Shown one piece after another: positions 33,510 through 41,293 of a stretch of 64,000 bases of DNA; positions within the stretch are counted from its first letter, which is position 1; the number at the start of each line of letters is the position of its first letter. The notes beneath the pieces are model-generated. The model was not told the origin of the DNA. It saw only the letters and a program-made list of their open reading frames with translations, and searched no databases. The stretch is from IMG/VR virus record IMGVR_UViG_3300003324_000440, positions 1 to 64,000 of that record; one strand, written 5' to 3'. The DNA is from a virus. A program made the translations under genes and the position numbers.

Positions 33510-33701
33510 ATGTCCGACCCTGAACCGGATCTCAGCCGCTTCCGTGACGCCATCCGGCTCCGTGACCGGTGTCGCGAGGCAGCGATGGTGCACCACGAGC
33601 GGTGCGGTCTCACGCCGTCGTTCGTGTACGCCAACGCAACCTACGACGCGGTCGCTGACCTGATCCGCGAAGACGAGCGCCGTTGCCAGGACGCGGACTA
33701 G
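33510..33701 (+). CDS. Small helical hypothetical protein
   Basis: 63 residues from ATG 33510, four bases after the previous stop. Helical (RFRDAIRLRDRCREAAMVHH) with a few Cys/His residues. The 3' end overlaps a leftward mini-gene. Confidence 0.55.
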   Translation: MSDPEPDLSRFRDAIRLRDRCREAAMVHHERCGLTPSFVYANATYDAVADLIREDERRCQDAD

Positions 33702-33880
33702 GCCCGCCACGCCCTTGGCGCTTCCGGCGCCGCATCCGCCTCCGGTTCGTCGCACGTTTCGTCGAGCCGTACCGGCCACGTCACACCGAGCCTGGTCCGG
33801 TGCTCGACGTCCCGGCCGTGGCCCTGCGGCTGCATGCACCGGCCACGGAACACCGGATGCAGCACGCCGCAGATCTCCAC
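33698..33880 (-). CDS. Leftward zinc-knuckle mini-protein
   Basis: 60 residues from GTG 33880. The N-terminus EICGVLHPVFRGRCMQPQGH followed by EHRTRLGVTWP has the Cys/His spacing found in many actinophage mini-proteins. It fills the otherwise empty gap between 33701 and the holin and overlaps its neighbour by four bases tail to tail. Confidence 0.5.
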   Translation of the reverse strand: MEICGVLHPVFRGRCMQPQGHGRDVEHRTRLGVTWPVRLDETCDEPEADAAPEAPRAWRA

Positions 33881-33910
33881 GATTCCACGATAAAGATCGG
33901 AGCCGCCCCC

Positions 33911-34222
33911 ATGGCCGACCTTCCCGACATCCCACCACCCGGCGCACCCTCGGAGCCGCTGCTCACCGTCGGCACCATCACCGCCGCCGTTACCGCGATC
34001 CTCGGTGTGCTCACTGCCTGGGGTGTCCACCTGACCGACGACCAACGGTCCGCCATCCTGGCAACCCTCGCTGTCGTCGCGCCGATCGTTGTGGCCGTAT
34101 GGGGCCGCCGGTTGGTCTGGGCGCCCAGGACGGTCCGCCTCGTTGTGAAGGCCACGCAAGGCGGGGTGGCATCCGAGAAGGCCCGGCTAAACGACATGCT
34201 CAAGCCGGACGACGACCGGTGA
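33911..34222 (+). CDS. Holin
   Basis: 103 residues. Two hydrophobic helices, TVGTITAAVTAILGVLTAWG (about 19-38) and RSAILATLAVVAPIVVAVWG (about 46-65), plus a basic C-terminus, match actinophage holins that permeabilise the membrane to release endolysin. Start ATG 33911. It overlaps the next GTG. Confidence 0.7.
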   Translation: MADLPDIPPPGAPSEPLLTVGTITAAVTAILGVLTAWGVHLTDDQRSAILATLAVVAPIVVAVWGRRLVWAPRTVRLVVKATQGGVASEKARLNDMLKPDDDR

Positions 34223-34407
34223 GGACCCTCGTCGCCGCCGCCGAGCCGCCCGAGCGTCGTGAGCCCGCCCACCCGTGGCCGTACGCCACGAGCACGGTCA
34301 ATGCGACCGTGACGGCTTCGGCGCCGCTGTGGGGCGGCACCTGCACGCTCGCGTCGTCCACGACGACCCTTGTGACCTTCGAACCGATGGCGCACCATCA
34401 GACGTAG
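34219..34407 (+). CDS. Small protein after the holin
   Basis: 62 residues, GTG start overlapping the holin stop as GTGA. Thr/Ala-rich beta-like sequence (STVNATVTASAPLWGGTCTL). Last gene before the late-region terminator. Function unknown. Confidence 0.45.
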   Translation: MRTLVAAAEPPERREPAHPWPYATSTVNATVTASAPLWGGTCTLASSTTTLVTFEPMAHHQT

Positions 34408-34472
34408 CGGCCCGACGGCCGCGGTGCCCCTCACATAGCCGCGACCCTCCCTCACGGGCGGGCCGCACCAGC

Positions 34473-34532
34473 AAAGACCGGACCCTGTCCGAGCGCTGTC
34501 CCCAGGCAGCCTCGGCGGGGTCCGGTCTTTTT
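34473..34532 (+). terminator. Strong intrinsic terminator ending the late region
   Basis: AAAGACCGGACCC (34473-34485) pairs perfectly with GGGTCCGGTCTTT (34518-34530), followed by TT. The loop is about 32 nt with internal pairing possible. The flanking A-run means it could also work leftward for the genes beyond 34655. Confidence 0.8.
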
Positions 34533-34654
34533 CGTCGTCTACTTGGCCGGCTGTCCCGACCCTGGACACCTCCCCCGCGAACCCTCAGCCTGATGCAACG
34601 GCGTCGGTTCACCGGGGGCCGCTGACGTCCTAGCACCACACACCGGACACATGG

Positions 34655-35206
34655 CTACATCCACTCCTTCGGCACGTAGTGCACCGCATGCGCAAGATCG
34701 GTCGACCCCGGTGCGGAGAACCCGGCAACGAACCCAACCACCGTTGCATCGTCGACGAACCTGACCCGCAACGCTGGCCGGAACCTGCCCAGTTTCAGGT
34801 CGGGTTTCGAGATCTGTACTTCGGTGACCTGCGGGTGGTCGGCACGCTTGACCACGTCTACTAGTAGGTTCAGCACGTCCTGTACCCGCAGAGTCGGCTT
34901 AGCGTCGCGCGGCGCGGTCGGCACGGCACGGTTTTCCACGTCCGCTGTTCCGCGTGCCTGTCGGTAAGCGGGGTCGTCCTTCCAGTCCCCTGCAGGCACC
35001 GCGGGGGTAGGGCTGGTGCGTGGTTGAGGCGGCGCGGTGCCGACCATCTGGACGAACACCTTCCATCCGTCGTCGAGGGTCAGCTTGACCCCGACCGGAT
35101 GTTCCCACCGACCAACCTCGGCGCAGGTCTGGACACGGCTGACGCCGGGATGCGCAGCGTCGGTCAACCACTGCTTGACGAGGTCAGAGAACGGCTGAGG
35201 GTACAT
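34655..35206 (-). CDS. Leftward hypothetical protein
   Basis: 183 residues; ATG 35206 has CCGAGGAGCG upstream on its strand. Two similar alpha/beta halves may exist: FSDLVKQWLTDAAHPGVSRV and LNLLVDVVKRADHPQVTEVQ each lead into a beta pattern. A Pro-rich linker joins them. Last gene of the leftward accessory operon. Function unknown. Confidence 0.65.
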   Translation of the reverse strand: MYPQPFSDLVKQWLTDAAHPGVSRVQTCAEVGRWEHPVGVKLTLDDGWKVFVQMVGTAPPQPRTSPTPAVPAGDWKDDPAYRQARGTADVENRAVPTAPRDAKPTLRVQDVLNLLVDVVKRADHPQVTEVQISKPDLKLGRFRPALRVRFVDDATVVGFVAGFSAPGSTDLAHAVHYVPKEWM

Positions 35207-35295
35207 GAGCGCTCCTCGGGTCGGGGTGGGTGACCTACTGCTGATCGTGCCACACCACGTGTCGGGTCGTGTGTCATCGCTGGCCAGTGGGCGGG

Positions 35296-36030
35296 TCATG
35301 GCTTCACCATCGTCGACCCGGCGGCCAACGGCGGCGCGAGCAGCCACAGCGCGCCGACCACCGCCGCGATCGCGCCGAGCGCGACCACCGTAGTGCGACG
35401 GCGACGTGGTGACCGTGCCCACCACACCAGCAGCCCGACGGGTAGCCCCACAGCCCCGTACAGCCGTCCTTGCGGCGGAACGGTGGTCAGGTGGCCGGAC
35501 GTCCACCACAGCACCGCTCCGAGCGCCAGCCACGCCGTGAGATACCCGACGGACGCGTTCCTGCGGCGCCGCCACCTCGGCGACAGGCGCGGCGCCCGAC
35601 GGCGACGCTGCACCGCCTCGACACCTCGCGCCGTCCGTGGTCTCGGCCGCTCCACATACCCTGCCGCGTCGAACGGCTGCGGGTACAGGTCCGGACGGTA
35701 CGGCGTCCCGTCCACATGCCGCATGGTGTGCGGGTCCACCCGGTCCGGGTTGCCCTCGTTGCACTGGATGTTGAACCGTGGTCGCAGGGTGCGGATCGCG
35801 TGCTCCTCGGCGGCCAGCACCTCCGCCTCGGTCGCGAACGTGGCGACCTGAAGGTGGTCGCGGATCTCCTGTCGCCATGGCTGGTCTTTCAGGTGCTCGA
35901 CCAGCCGGCGTAGCCCGTCGTTCGACTTGCCGACGTAGATGAGCGCGTCGTCGAACCCGATGAGGTGGTAGAGCACCCAGCCGCCGGACGCTGCCGACGG
36001 CTGGGGCATGGAGCGGGTGGCACGGGTCAC
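35296..36030 (-). CDS. GIY-YIG nuclease-like protein with membrane segments
   Basis: 244 residues; GTG 36030 overlaps the upstream stop. Residues 18-92 are a GIY-YIG domain (WVLYHLIGFDDALIYVGKSN, a basic helix RRLVEHLKDQPW, AAEEHAIRTLRPRFN). After a basic linker come three hydrophobic segments (YLTAWLALGAVLWWTSG, LYGAVGLPVGLLVWWA, VVALGAIAAVVGALWLLAPP). Family knowledge: GIY-YIG enzymes nick or cut DNA. A membrane-tethered version is unusual and could attack incoming DNA. Confidence 0.7.
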   Translation of the reverse strand: MTRATRSMPQPSAASGGWVLYHLIGFDDALIYVGKSNDGLRRLVEHLKDQPWRQEIRDHLQVATFATEAEVLAAEEHAIRTLRPRFNIQCNEGNPDRVDPHTMRHVDGTPYRPDLYPQPFDAAGYVERPRPRTARGVEAVQRRRRAPRLSPRWRRRRNASVGYLTAWLALGAVLWWTSGHLTTVPPQGRLYGAVGLPVGLLVWWARSPRRRRTTVVALGAIAAVVGALWLLAPPLAAGSTMVKP

Positions 36031-36296
36031 TGAAGCGGCTCCACCCGGTACCGCGACCACTCCTTGGTCACTCCGTCGCTGGCCTCGACGAGCGTCCCGC
36101 ATGGCGTGAACCCGAACTGCACGATGGCCGCCCAGATCAGGTGTGGACCCGCCTTCGACTGGCCCCACCCGGGCACGTTGGCCACCTCGGGCACCGGCCC
36201 TTCCGCGACCACCCGCCCCGCCTCGTCGGTGACCGTCACCGTGGAGTCGGCGGTCACCCGGCCGTCGGTCAACGTAACCGTAGCGACGTAGGTCAT
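36027..36296 (-). CDS. Small beta-rich protein
   Basis: 89 residues from ATG 36296 with GAGGAGCGAG before it. TYVATVTLTDGRVTADSTVT and WSRYRVEPLQ suggest a small beta-sandwich. Overlaps both neighbours by 4 bases. Confidence 0.6.
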   Translation of the reverse strand: MTYVATVTLTDGRVTADSTVTVTDEAGRVVAEGPVPEVANVPGWGQSKAGPHLIWAAIVQFGFTPCGTLVEASDGVTKEWSRYRVEPLQ

Positions 36297-36457
36297 GCCG
36301 CTCGCTCCTCGATCTCGTCGTGGTCCATCCACTGCACCTGCTGGTCGTCCCATCTCACGTGCCGGTCCGCCCACCACCGTGGGCGCCATAGCTCCTCGTA
36401 GGTGCCGGCCGGGTCGGGGCCGTACTCGTTTCGGGTCGCGTCGCGGTCGGCGGTCAC
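36293..36457 (-). CDS. Tiny Trp-rich acidic protein
   Basis: 54 residues, GTG 36457 to TGA 36293. Reads TYEELWRPRWWADRHVRWDD and ends in an acidic helix (MDHDEIEERAA). GTGA/ATGA overlaps at both ends make it a convincing operon member despite its size. Confidence 0.55.
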   Translation of the reverse strand: MTADRDATRNEYGPDPAGTYEELWRPRWWADRHVRWDDQQVQWMDHDEIEERAA

Positions 36458-36723
36458 AGCGCACCAATCCGAGTCAGTGCGTAGGTCAACGCATCATGCA
36501 ACGACTTATGTGACGTCGTCGTTGACTGTGCCCAAGCCTCTGCTCCCTCGCGGTTACGAAGGTTCGCACGGCGCGACGACTGGCTACCAATCGCTGGGCC
36601 GGCGGTCCACTCGCCAAGGTTTCGCTCGTCCGTAGCAACGTCGTACGTGTCCGCCGAGCCTTCGACGACGAAGAGGTAGTCGTGGACTCTCCGAACGCGT
36701 GGGTCATGCAACGGGTCGTTCAT
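36454..36723 (-). CDS. Small hypothetical protein
   Basis: 89 residues from ATG 36723. VRRVHDYLFVVEGSADTYDV then a helical C-terminus (HKSLHDALTYALTRIGAL). Overlaps both neighbours. Function unknown. Confidence 0.58.
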   Translation of the reverse strand: MNDPLHDPRVRRVHDYLFVVEGSADTYDVATDERNLGEWTAGPAIGSQSSRRANLRNREGAEAWAQSTTTSHKSLHDALTYALTRIGAL

Positions 36724-36896
36724 GCCGCCGCCTTTCGTTCGATGAGCCGGACCTGGTTCGGCGAAATACAGTCTTCGATCTCGATCCCGTCCCACTGCAC
36801 AAACACATCACTACCTTCGACGGACGTCACCCAACCGACGCACCGGCCGTCCCAGCACACGTCCTGGACCCGGTCGCCCGGCTCGAACTCGTTCAT
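36720..36896 (-). CDS. Tiny SH3-like barrel protein
   Basis: 58 residues. FEPGDRVQDVCWDGRCVGWV followed by EGSDVFVQWDGIEIE has the strand pattern of an SH3/KOW-like barrel. ATG 36896 overlaps the upstream stop (ATGA). Confidence 0.55.
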   Translation of the reverse strand: MNEFEPGDRVQDVCWDGRCVGWVTSVEGSDVFVQWDGIEIEDCISPNQVRLIERKAAA

Positions 36897-37072
36897 CGGG
36901 CCACCTCGATCCGCTCGATGTCTTCGGCGTGAACCTCAGTTCCGTCGACCCAGAACGAGGCGTGGCTCAAACCCCAGATCAGCGCCTTGACAAGCTCGAC
37001 GACCGGGTAGCTGCCGACATTGAACTGTTCGCGGAGCTTCTGGCCGTTGGCCAGCGTCACGGTGAGGATCAT
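36893..37072 (-). CDS. Tiny hypothetical protein
   Basis: 59 residues from ATG 37072. Beta-helix-beta pattern (ILTVTLANGQKLREQFNVGS, VVELVKALIWGLSHASFWVD). Overlaps both neighbours by four bases. Confidence 0.55.
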   Translation of the reverse strand: MILTVTLANGQKLREQFNVGSYPVVELVKALIWGLSHASFWVDGTEVHAEDIERIEVAR

Positions 37073-37215
37073 TGCCGCCCTCCCGCCACGACGCACTCCA
37101 ACTGCGTGCCGCACCGCGTGCACTTCGGCGGATGCTCTGGGCACGACCGCAGGTTGCGCACCTTGCCGTCGACCGGGCACTCGAACACCCAGGCGGCGTC
37201 ATGCGGGCGGCTCAC
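37069..37215 (-). CDS. Zinc-ribbon mini-protein
   Basis: 48 residues from GTG 37215. WVFECPVDGKVRNLRSCPEH and KCTRCGTQLECV contain enough Cys for a zinc ribbon. GTGA overlap upstream and ATGA overlap downstream. Confidence 0.55.
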   Translation of the reverse strand: MSRPHDAAWVFECPVDGKVRNLRSCPEHPPKCTRCGTQLECVVAGGRQ

Positions 37216-37421
37216 CGCGCACCGCCCTGCTTCTCGCCGACGGTCCGGGTGATCGTGACGACCCGGTACGGCACCTCGCCGCCGTACATGCTGCGGCCAC
37301 GGTCGTGAACGTCGGCCTTGTCGGTGTACTCGGTCCCGTCGTGCCAGTTCCAGTCGCCGTGGCGGCCCTCGAGCTGGATCGCGTACGTCGTGCCGAGCTC
37401 GGTCGTGTCTGCCTGTGCCAT
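37212..37421 (-). CDS. Small hypothetical protein at the head of a sub-operon
   Basis: 69 residues; ATG 37421 has AAGGGAG upstream. Contains TYAIQLEGRHGDWNWHDGTE, a beta-rich fold. First gene of the overlapping set 35.3-37.4 kb. No family recognised. Confidence 0.6.
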   Translation of the reverse strand: MAQADTTELGTTYAIQLEGRHGDWNWHDGTEYTDKADVHDRGRSMYGGEVPYRVVTITRTVGEKQGGAR

Positions 37422-37457
37422 GATCTCCCTTGCTCCTTCGTATAGGTGGGGCGTCGC

Positions 37458-37491
37458 GGGCCGGTCCGGTTGTGGAAGGCGGGACCGGCCC
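37458..37491. other. Perfect hairpin between leftward genes
   Basis: GGGCCGGTCC (37458-37467) pairs with GGACCGGCCC (37482-37491). No T-run follows on either strand. The same GGACCGGCCC string recurs after the next gene (37818-37827), each time just past a stop codon, suggesting an mRNA-processing or stability element. Confidence 0.45.
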
Positions 37492-37501
37492 AGCGGCGTC
37501 G

Positions 37502-37747
37502 TTACTCGCTGGCGGGCGGGTACGGCTCCCACTCGCCGATCTCGACCGTGCGACGGACCAGGCGAGCGGTAGCGGTCGAGCGCGCGCCCTTCTCCGGGTC
37601 CGGGTTGTTGTAGTGCGCTACCCGCCCCTCGGCGAGCGCTCGGTCGATGAACGCGCCCGAGTCGACCTCAACCTGGCCGTCCGGCCACGTCAGCTCGCTA
37701 CCCCACTGGACATGGGACCCGGCGCTCGCGTCGTCATGGAACCTCAT
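37502..37747 (-). CDS. Small hypothetical protein
   Basis: 81 residues, ATG 37747 with GAAGGAGGAG upstream. RFHDDASAGSHVQWGSELTW and ARLVRRTVEIGEWEPYPPAS; beta-rich. Single gene flanked by hairpin-like spacers. Confidence 0.6.
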   Translation of the reverse strand: MRFHDDASAGSHVQWGSELTWPDGQVEVDSGAFIDRALAEGRVAHYNNPDPEKGARSTATARLVRRTVEIGEWEPYPPASE

Positions 37748-37834
37748 TGCTACTCCTCCTTCGTTACTGAGTTCTTCCCCAGCTATTGGGTTCTGGATAT
37801 TGCTACTTGCCGCAACAGGACCGGCCCGGCGGCG

Positions 37835-38098
37835 TCAGTGGACGAACGTTCGGACAACCTCGGCGACGGACTGCACCGGGTACCCGCTCTCCCGCCAGTC
37901 GGCATGGTTCGCAACCGCCCACTCGCCGGCCGCGCGTACCGCGTCCGGGTCGTCGACCGGGAACCGGTGCACGATCTCGAACCCGCCCAACCAGTAGTCC
38001 CAGCAGTTGATGACCCACTGGCCGGTCGTCGCGAGCACAGCGACGCTGATCTCGTGGCGGACAAAGTCGGGGTTGGCGGGGCGCGGGTCGCCGCTCAT
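37835..38098 (-). CDS. Small hypothetical protein
   Basis: 87 residues from ATG 38098. RHEISVAVLATTGQWVINCW, then a helical end. Overlaps the upstream gene by four bases. Confidence 0.6.
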   Translation of the reverse strand: MSGDPRPANPDFVRHEISVAVLATTGQWVINCWDYWLGGFEIVHRFPVDDPDAVRAAGEWAVANHADWRESGYPVQSVAEVVRTFVH

Positions 38099-38292
38099 GA
38101 CGCCACCTCCCCGGTCATGTCGGTCAGCGGCCCACGTGGCAGCAGTTCATGCCACCGCTTGTTCTTCTCGTAGCCGTGGCCCATGTCGCCCCACCAGAAC
38201 CCGTCATCGGCGCGGCGCCACACGACCTTGAACCGGTCACGCACATGAGACACCTCGAAACCAGGCTCGTTGGGCATAGTCCACGTGGTCAC
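38095..38292 (-). CDS. Small Trp-rich hypothetical protein
   Basis: 65 residues. GTG 38292 is preferred over a longer form because it overlaps the upstream stop (GTGA). RFKVVWRRADDGFWWGDMGH is the core. Confidence 0.58.
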   Translation of the reverse strand: MTTWTMPNEPGFEVSHVRDRFKVVWRRADDGFWWGDMGHGYEKNKRWHELLPRGPLTDMTGEVAS

Positions 38293-38525
38293 GACGTCAC
38301 CACCTCGGCGTGCGGCGAACCCCATGACTCAAGCGAGCCATACAGACCGACGTCCTTCCACAACCGCACCACGATCCCGGGCGGCGCGTCGGACGCTGAG
38401 GCGAGGTCGTCCGCGATGTACTGCGCGTCCTCTTTCGCACTCGTGTTCTCGGGGAACGACAGCATCCCATTGTCGACGAGCATCTCGCCAGAAGGGTGCA
38501 CGATCTGGAACCGGACGGCGGTCAT
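38289..38525 (-). CDS. Small hypothetical protein
   Basis: 78 residues. ATG 38525 overlaps the stop of an upstream micro-ORF (ATGA); GTG 38537 is an in-frame alternative. Beta-rich start (VRFQIVHPSGEMLVDNGMLS), helix in the middle. Function unknown. Confidence 0.58.
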   Translation of the reverse strand: MTAVRFQIVHPSGEMLVDNGMLSFPENTSAKEDAQYIADDLASASDAPPGIVVRLWKDVGLYGSLESWGSPHAEVVTS

Positions 38526-38587
38526 CGCGACCCCCACGAGCGCCAGTCACGAAGCACCACACGCGAGTCGTTGACGTACCTCGACAT
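38522..38587 (-). CDS. 21-codon micro-ORF heading the leftward operon
   Basis: ATG 38587 is preceded by GAGGTAGAGGGAG and the frame ends in an ATGA overlap with the next gene. The peptide is basic with two Trp (VVLRDWRSWGSR). It is either a translated leader that couples to the downstream gene or a micro-protein. Confidence 0.4.
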   Translation of the reverse strand: MSRYVNDSRVVLRDWRSWGSR

Positions 38588-38673
38588 TCGTTGCTCCCTC
38601 TACCTCGGTCGCACGGCACCGCGCCGCGCGCACGTCACTCCCCCGACGACACTGACCGCGCTACCCTCAACGC

Positions 38674-38880
38674 ATGGCCTTCGGACTCGACGCCACCCAG
38701 GAACGCGAACTTGCCCGCGTCGTCGACGAGGCGGCGCGCGTCGTCATCGACCACTGCGAGAACGCCAACAAGCGCAACGACGCGGTCGTCCGCGTCCACG
38801 AGACCGGATGGAAGCTCGTTGCCCAGGCCCTCGAGCGCGGACTCCGCGACATCGCCGACGCCATCCGCGCCTACCGCTGA
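38674..38880 (+). CDS. Small helical protein, probably from a leaderless mRNA
   Basis: 68 residues, all helical (ATQERELARVVDEAARVVID, GWKLVAQALERGLRDIADAI). A TACCCT -10-like box ends exactly 6 bases before the ATG and no ribosome site is visible, suggesting a leaderless transcript. It is convergent with the TraB gene and divergent from the small-gene operon. Confidence 0.6.
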   Translation: MAFGLDATQERELARVVDEAARVVIDHCENANKRNDAVVRVHETGWKLVAQALERGLRDIADAIRAYR

Positions 38881-38882
38881 CC

Positions 38883-41258
38883 TCACGCCGCACCACCATC
38901 GGCTGTGGCCAGCTCCTGAGCGGCTAGCACCTTCGCCTCGTGGTCGATCCGCGTCTGCGCCGTCAACTCGTGCCGGCCGTTCGCCGACTGCACCTGACCC
39001 TGGTCCCGCAGCCGCTTCACCGCGTCCCGGATCGTCTTCGTCGCGTACCGGTGTCCCAACCGAACGAGCTCGCCATTGAGCGTGTCCATGTCCAACGAGC
39101 CACGCGCCGCCGCTAACACCGAGAACACCGCGTCCACGGACACCACCGCTTCCGACGGGGAAGCTTTCGCGGTAGACCCTGCGCCTGCATCCCATGGCGT
39201 CGCGTTCGGGTCCGCCATGTGCGCCACCCACGCCGCGTACTCCTTGCCGAACGCCGCCACCGTCTCCGGCGGCAACGTGGCCGGGTACCCGACCGGCTCG
39301 TCCTGGTCATCACGGACCCAGTCGTAGAAGTCCGGCTCCCACATCGACCGCACAAGCATCGGCTTCGGCGCCAACCCCGACAGCAGAAACGCCATCCCCG
39401 GCACCTCCGGGATCGTCCGTGGGTCCACCTGCAACCGGCCGTTGAACGCCACCGGCCCCGACAGCGAGTTCGCCGTCCGCCCCACCCACACGAACCCGCC
39501 CGTCAGCATGTCCCGCAGCGCCATCGACCCACCCAGGTCTGACAGCAGCGGCGTGTGCGTCGCCACCCGGATCCGGATTCCGCACTTGCGGTACATCCGC
39601 GCCCCTGACGTCACGAGCGCGGCGAACGGCTTGTGTGCCAGGTACTCGTGCGCCTCGTCGATGTTCAGCGTGATGATCGGGCCGTCAACGAGTGGGTTCC
39701 ACCACTTGCGGCCCTTCCGCATGACCGGCGACCCGTCCCGCTTCCTGCGCCTCGGGTCCGGCCACTCCACCCGCGCCAGGTACCGGTTGCGGCGGAACAT
39801 CTCTTGCCGCAACGCCTGCACGAGCAGCATCGCCTCGTCGAGCGTGCACGCCATCGGCGCGGCGAGGTCGTCAACAAACGGCCCGTACGACTGGCCCTGC
39901 TGTGGGTCGATGAGCAGGTCCGCGACCAGCCCTCGCCGGACACCGTTCACGTCGACGTAGCTCGCCCACCGGTCAATGGTCAACAGGAGCGAGAGCGTAT
40001 CCGACTTACCGGCGCCGGTAGTTCCACACAGGAAGTCATGCGGGGTGCCCCAGTCGGGCCGGTACAGTTCGTAGTAGGCGAGCGTCCCGTCCTTGTACTG
40101 CGCGATCGGCGCCCGGCATGCGGCCACGTCAACTGAGTCCGGACCGGCCCACCGGACCGTGTCCCTGATCGCGGTGGTCCGTTGCGTCGACACCAGCGCG
40201 CGGCTCTCGTCGTCCTCGTCGGGGATGACGGTCACCATCGACGCCTTCATGTTGAACGTCGACGCGATCGCACCCCGCGCCGCCAGGAACGATTCCGACG
40301 TATACGCGCCGGGCGGGCCGACTGCGGTCGCCGCCCAGCCACCCTCCACCCGATGCCAGCCTTCGAGCCATGTACCGGCGAGCTTCCCGGCTCGCTTCGT
40401 CTTCACCGGCTGTCCGTGCGCGTCGACACCGGCTGTCTCGCCCTGTTCGACAGCGAGGATGGCCGTCCACTTGCGACGGACCTCTACCTCGAGCGGGTCC
40501 ACCTGCACGCCGGGTGGCGGTTGCTCGGCGATCACCGACGTAGGCCGGTTCCGCTGTCCGGCGAGCCAGCGCCACCACGGCACCGCCGATGCAGCCGTGA
40601 CCAGCGGCCATGCCGCCAGCGACACAGCACTGCCGAACATGTGCGGGTCCACCCCGGTCGCTGTCGCCAACGCCAGCCACTCCGCACCGGCCAGCGTCCC
40701 GTACGCAGCGACCCGGGACCGCTTCGCCAGCGTCGCCCGGTGTCGCCTTTCACCGTCCGGGTCATCGTCGGAGATACGACCCTTCTTCTTCGCCTGCTGC
40801 ACCAGACGGGCCGCCACGACGCGGCGGACCGCCTCGGCGAGCACCAGGCCTGTGGCGGACAACGCCCACGCTGGCATGGATGCCGCCTCGTGCAGCGCCA
40901 CTGCGGCGGGCAACGCTGCCGCGAACGGCCACACCGGACGCAACGGCGGCTCCACCGCCCGCCACAGGTCCAACCACGGCAGCAGCGGCGCGGACCGCAA
41001 CGGCTGCACCACCATCTGCCGGTCGTGCACCTCGCATACCGGGGCCGCCTTCAGCCCAGACGGGAACCAGCGGCCTACCTCGCACTTGCGGCACTTGAAC
41101 TGCTGCCCGACCACCCGCCCGTACTGGTCCACCGGAACCTTGTGCCGTGACATCCGCTGGCGCCCGCTCTCGTCGAAGTACACCTGCGACCAGCGCGACG
41201 TACCCGCACCGGGCATGCCCCTGCTTCCGGGTTGCGACACGCTGGTGTCGGGTTGCAT
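38883..41258 (-). CDS. traB: FtsK/SpoIIIE-type conjugal DNA translocase (TraB-like)
   Basis: 791 residues. N-terminal zinc motif CRKC...CEVH (56-78), then membrane-spanning hydrophobic segments (about 105-230), then a motor domain with Walker A CGTTGAGKS (411-419) and Walker B IITLNIDEAHEYL (528-540). The C-terminus has a winged helix (about 735-775: LVRLGHRYATKTIRDAVKRL), like the DNA-recognition end of TraB/FtsK-gamma. Established knowledge: one TraB hexamer moves double-stranded plasmid DNA between actinomycete hyphae. SpdB-like and membrane genes upstream and a GntR repressor support conjugation rather than cell-division FtsK. Confidence 0.85.
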   Translation of the reverse strand: MQPDTSVSQPGSRGMPGAGTSRWSQVYFDESGRQRMSRHKVPVDQYGRVVGQQFKCRKCEVGRWFPSGLKAAPVCEVHDRQMVVQPLRSAPLLPWLDLWRAVEPPLRPVWPFAAALPAAVALHEAASMPAWALSATGLVLAEAVRRVVAARLVQQAKKKGRISDDDPDGERRHRATLAKRSRVAAYGTLAGAEWLALATATGVDPHMFGSAVSLAAWPLVTAASAVPWWRWLAGQRNRPTSVIAEQPPPGVQVDPLEVEVRRKWTAILAVEQGETAGVDAHGQPVKTKRAGKLAGTWLEGWHRVEGGWAATAVGPPGAYTSESFLAARGAIASTFNMKASMVTVIPDEDDESRALVSTQRTTAIRDTVRWAGPDSVDVAACRAPIAQYKDGTLAYYELYRPDWGTPHDFLCGTTGAGKSDTLSLLLTIDRWASYVDVNGVRRGLVADLLIDPQQGQSYGPFVDDLAAPMACTLDEAMLLVQALRQEMFRRNRYLARVEWPDPRRRKRDGSPVMRKGRKWWNPLVDGPIITLNIDEAHEYLAHKPFAALVTSGARMYRKCGIRIRVATHTPLLSDLGGSMALRDMLTGGFVWVGRTANSLSGPVAFNGRLQVDPRTIPEVPGMAFLLSGLAPKPMLVRSMWEPDFYDWVRDDQDEPVGYPATLPPETVAAFGKEYAAWVAHMADPNATPWDAGAGSTAKASPSEAVVSVDAVFSVLAAARGSLDMDTLNGELVRLGHRYATKTIRDAVKRLRDQGQVQSANGRHELTAQTRIDHEAKVLAAQELATADGGAA

Positions 41259-41293
41259 GGCGGTTCGACCTCCTGAACGCGCGTGATGGCTGG

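Noticed and set aside
38883-41258. Chromosomal cell-division FtsK
   Set aside because: The N-terminal membrane region is short, a Cys/His motif is present, and the neighbours are Spd-like and GntR genes, all of which fit TraB rather than FtsK.
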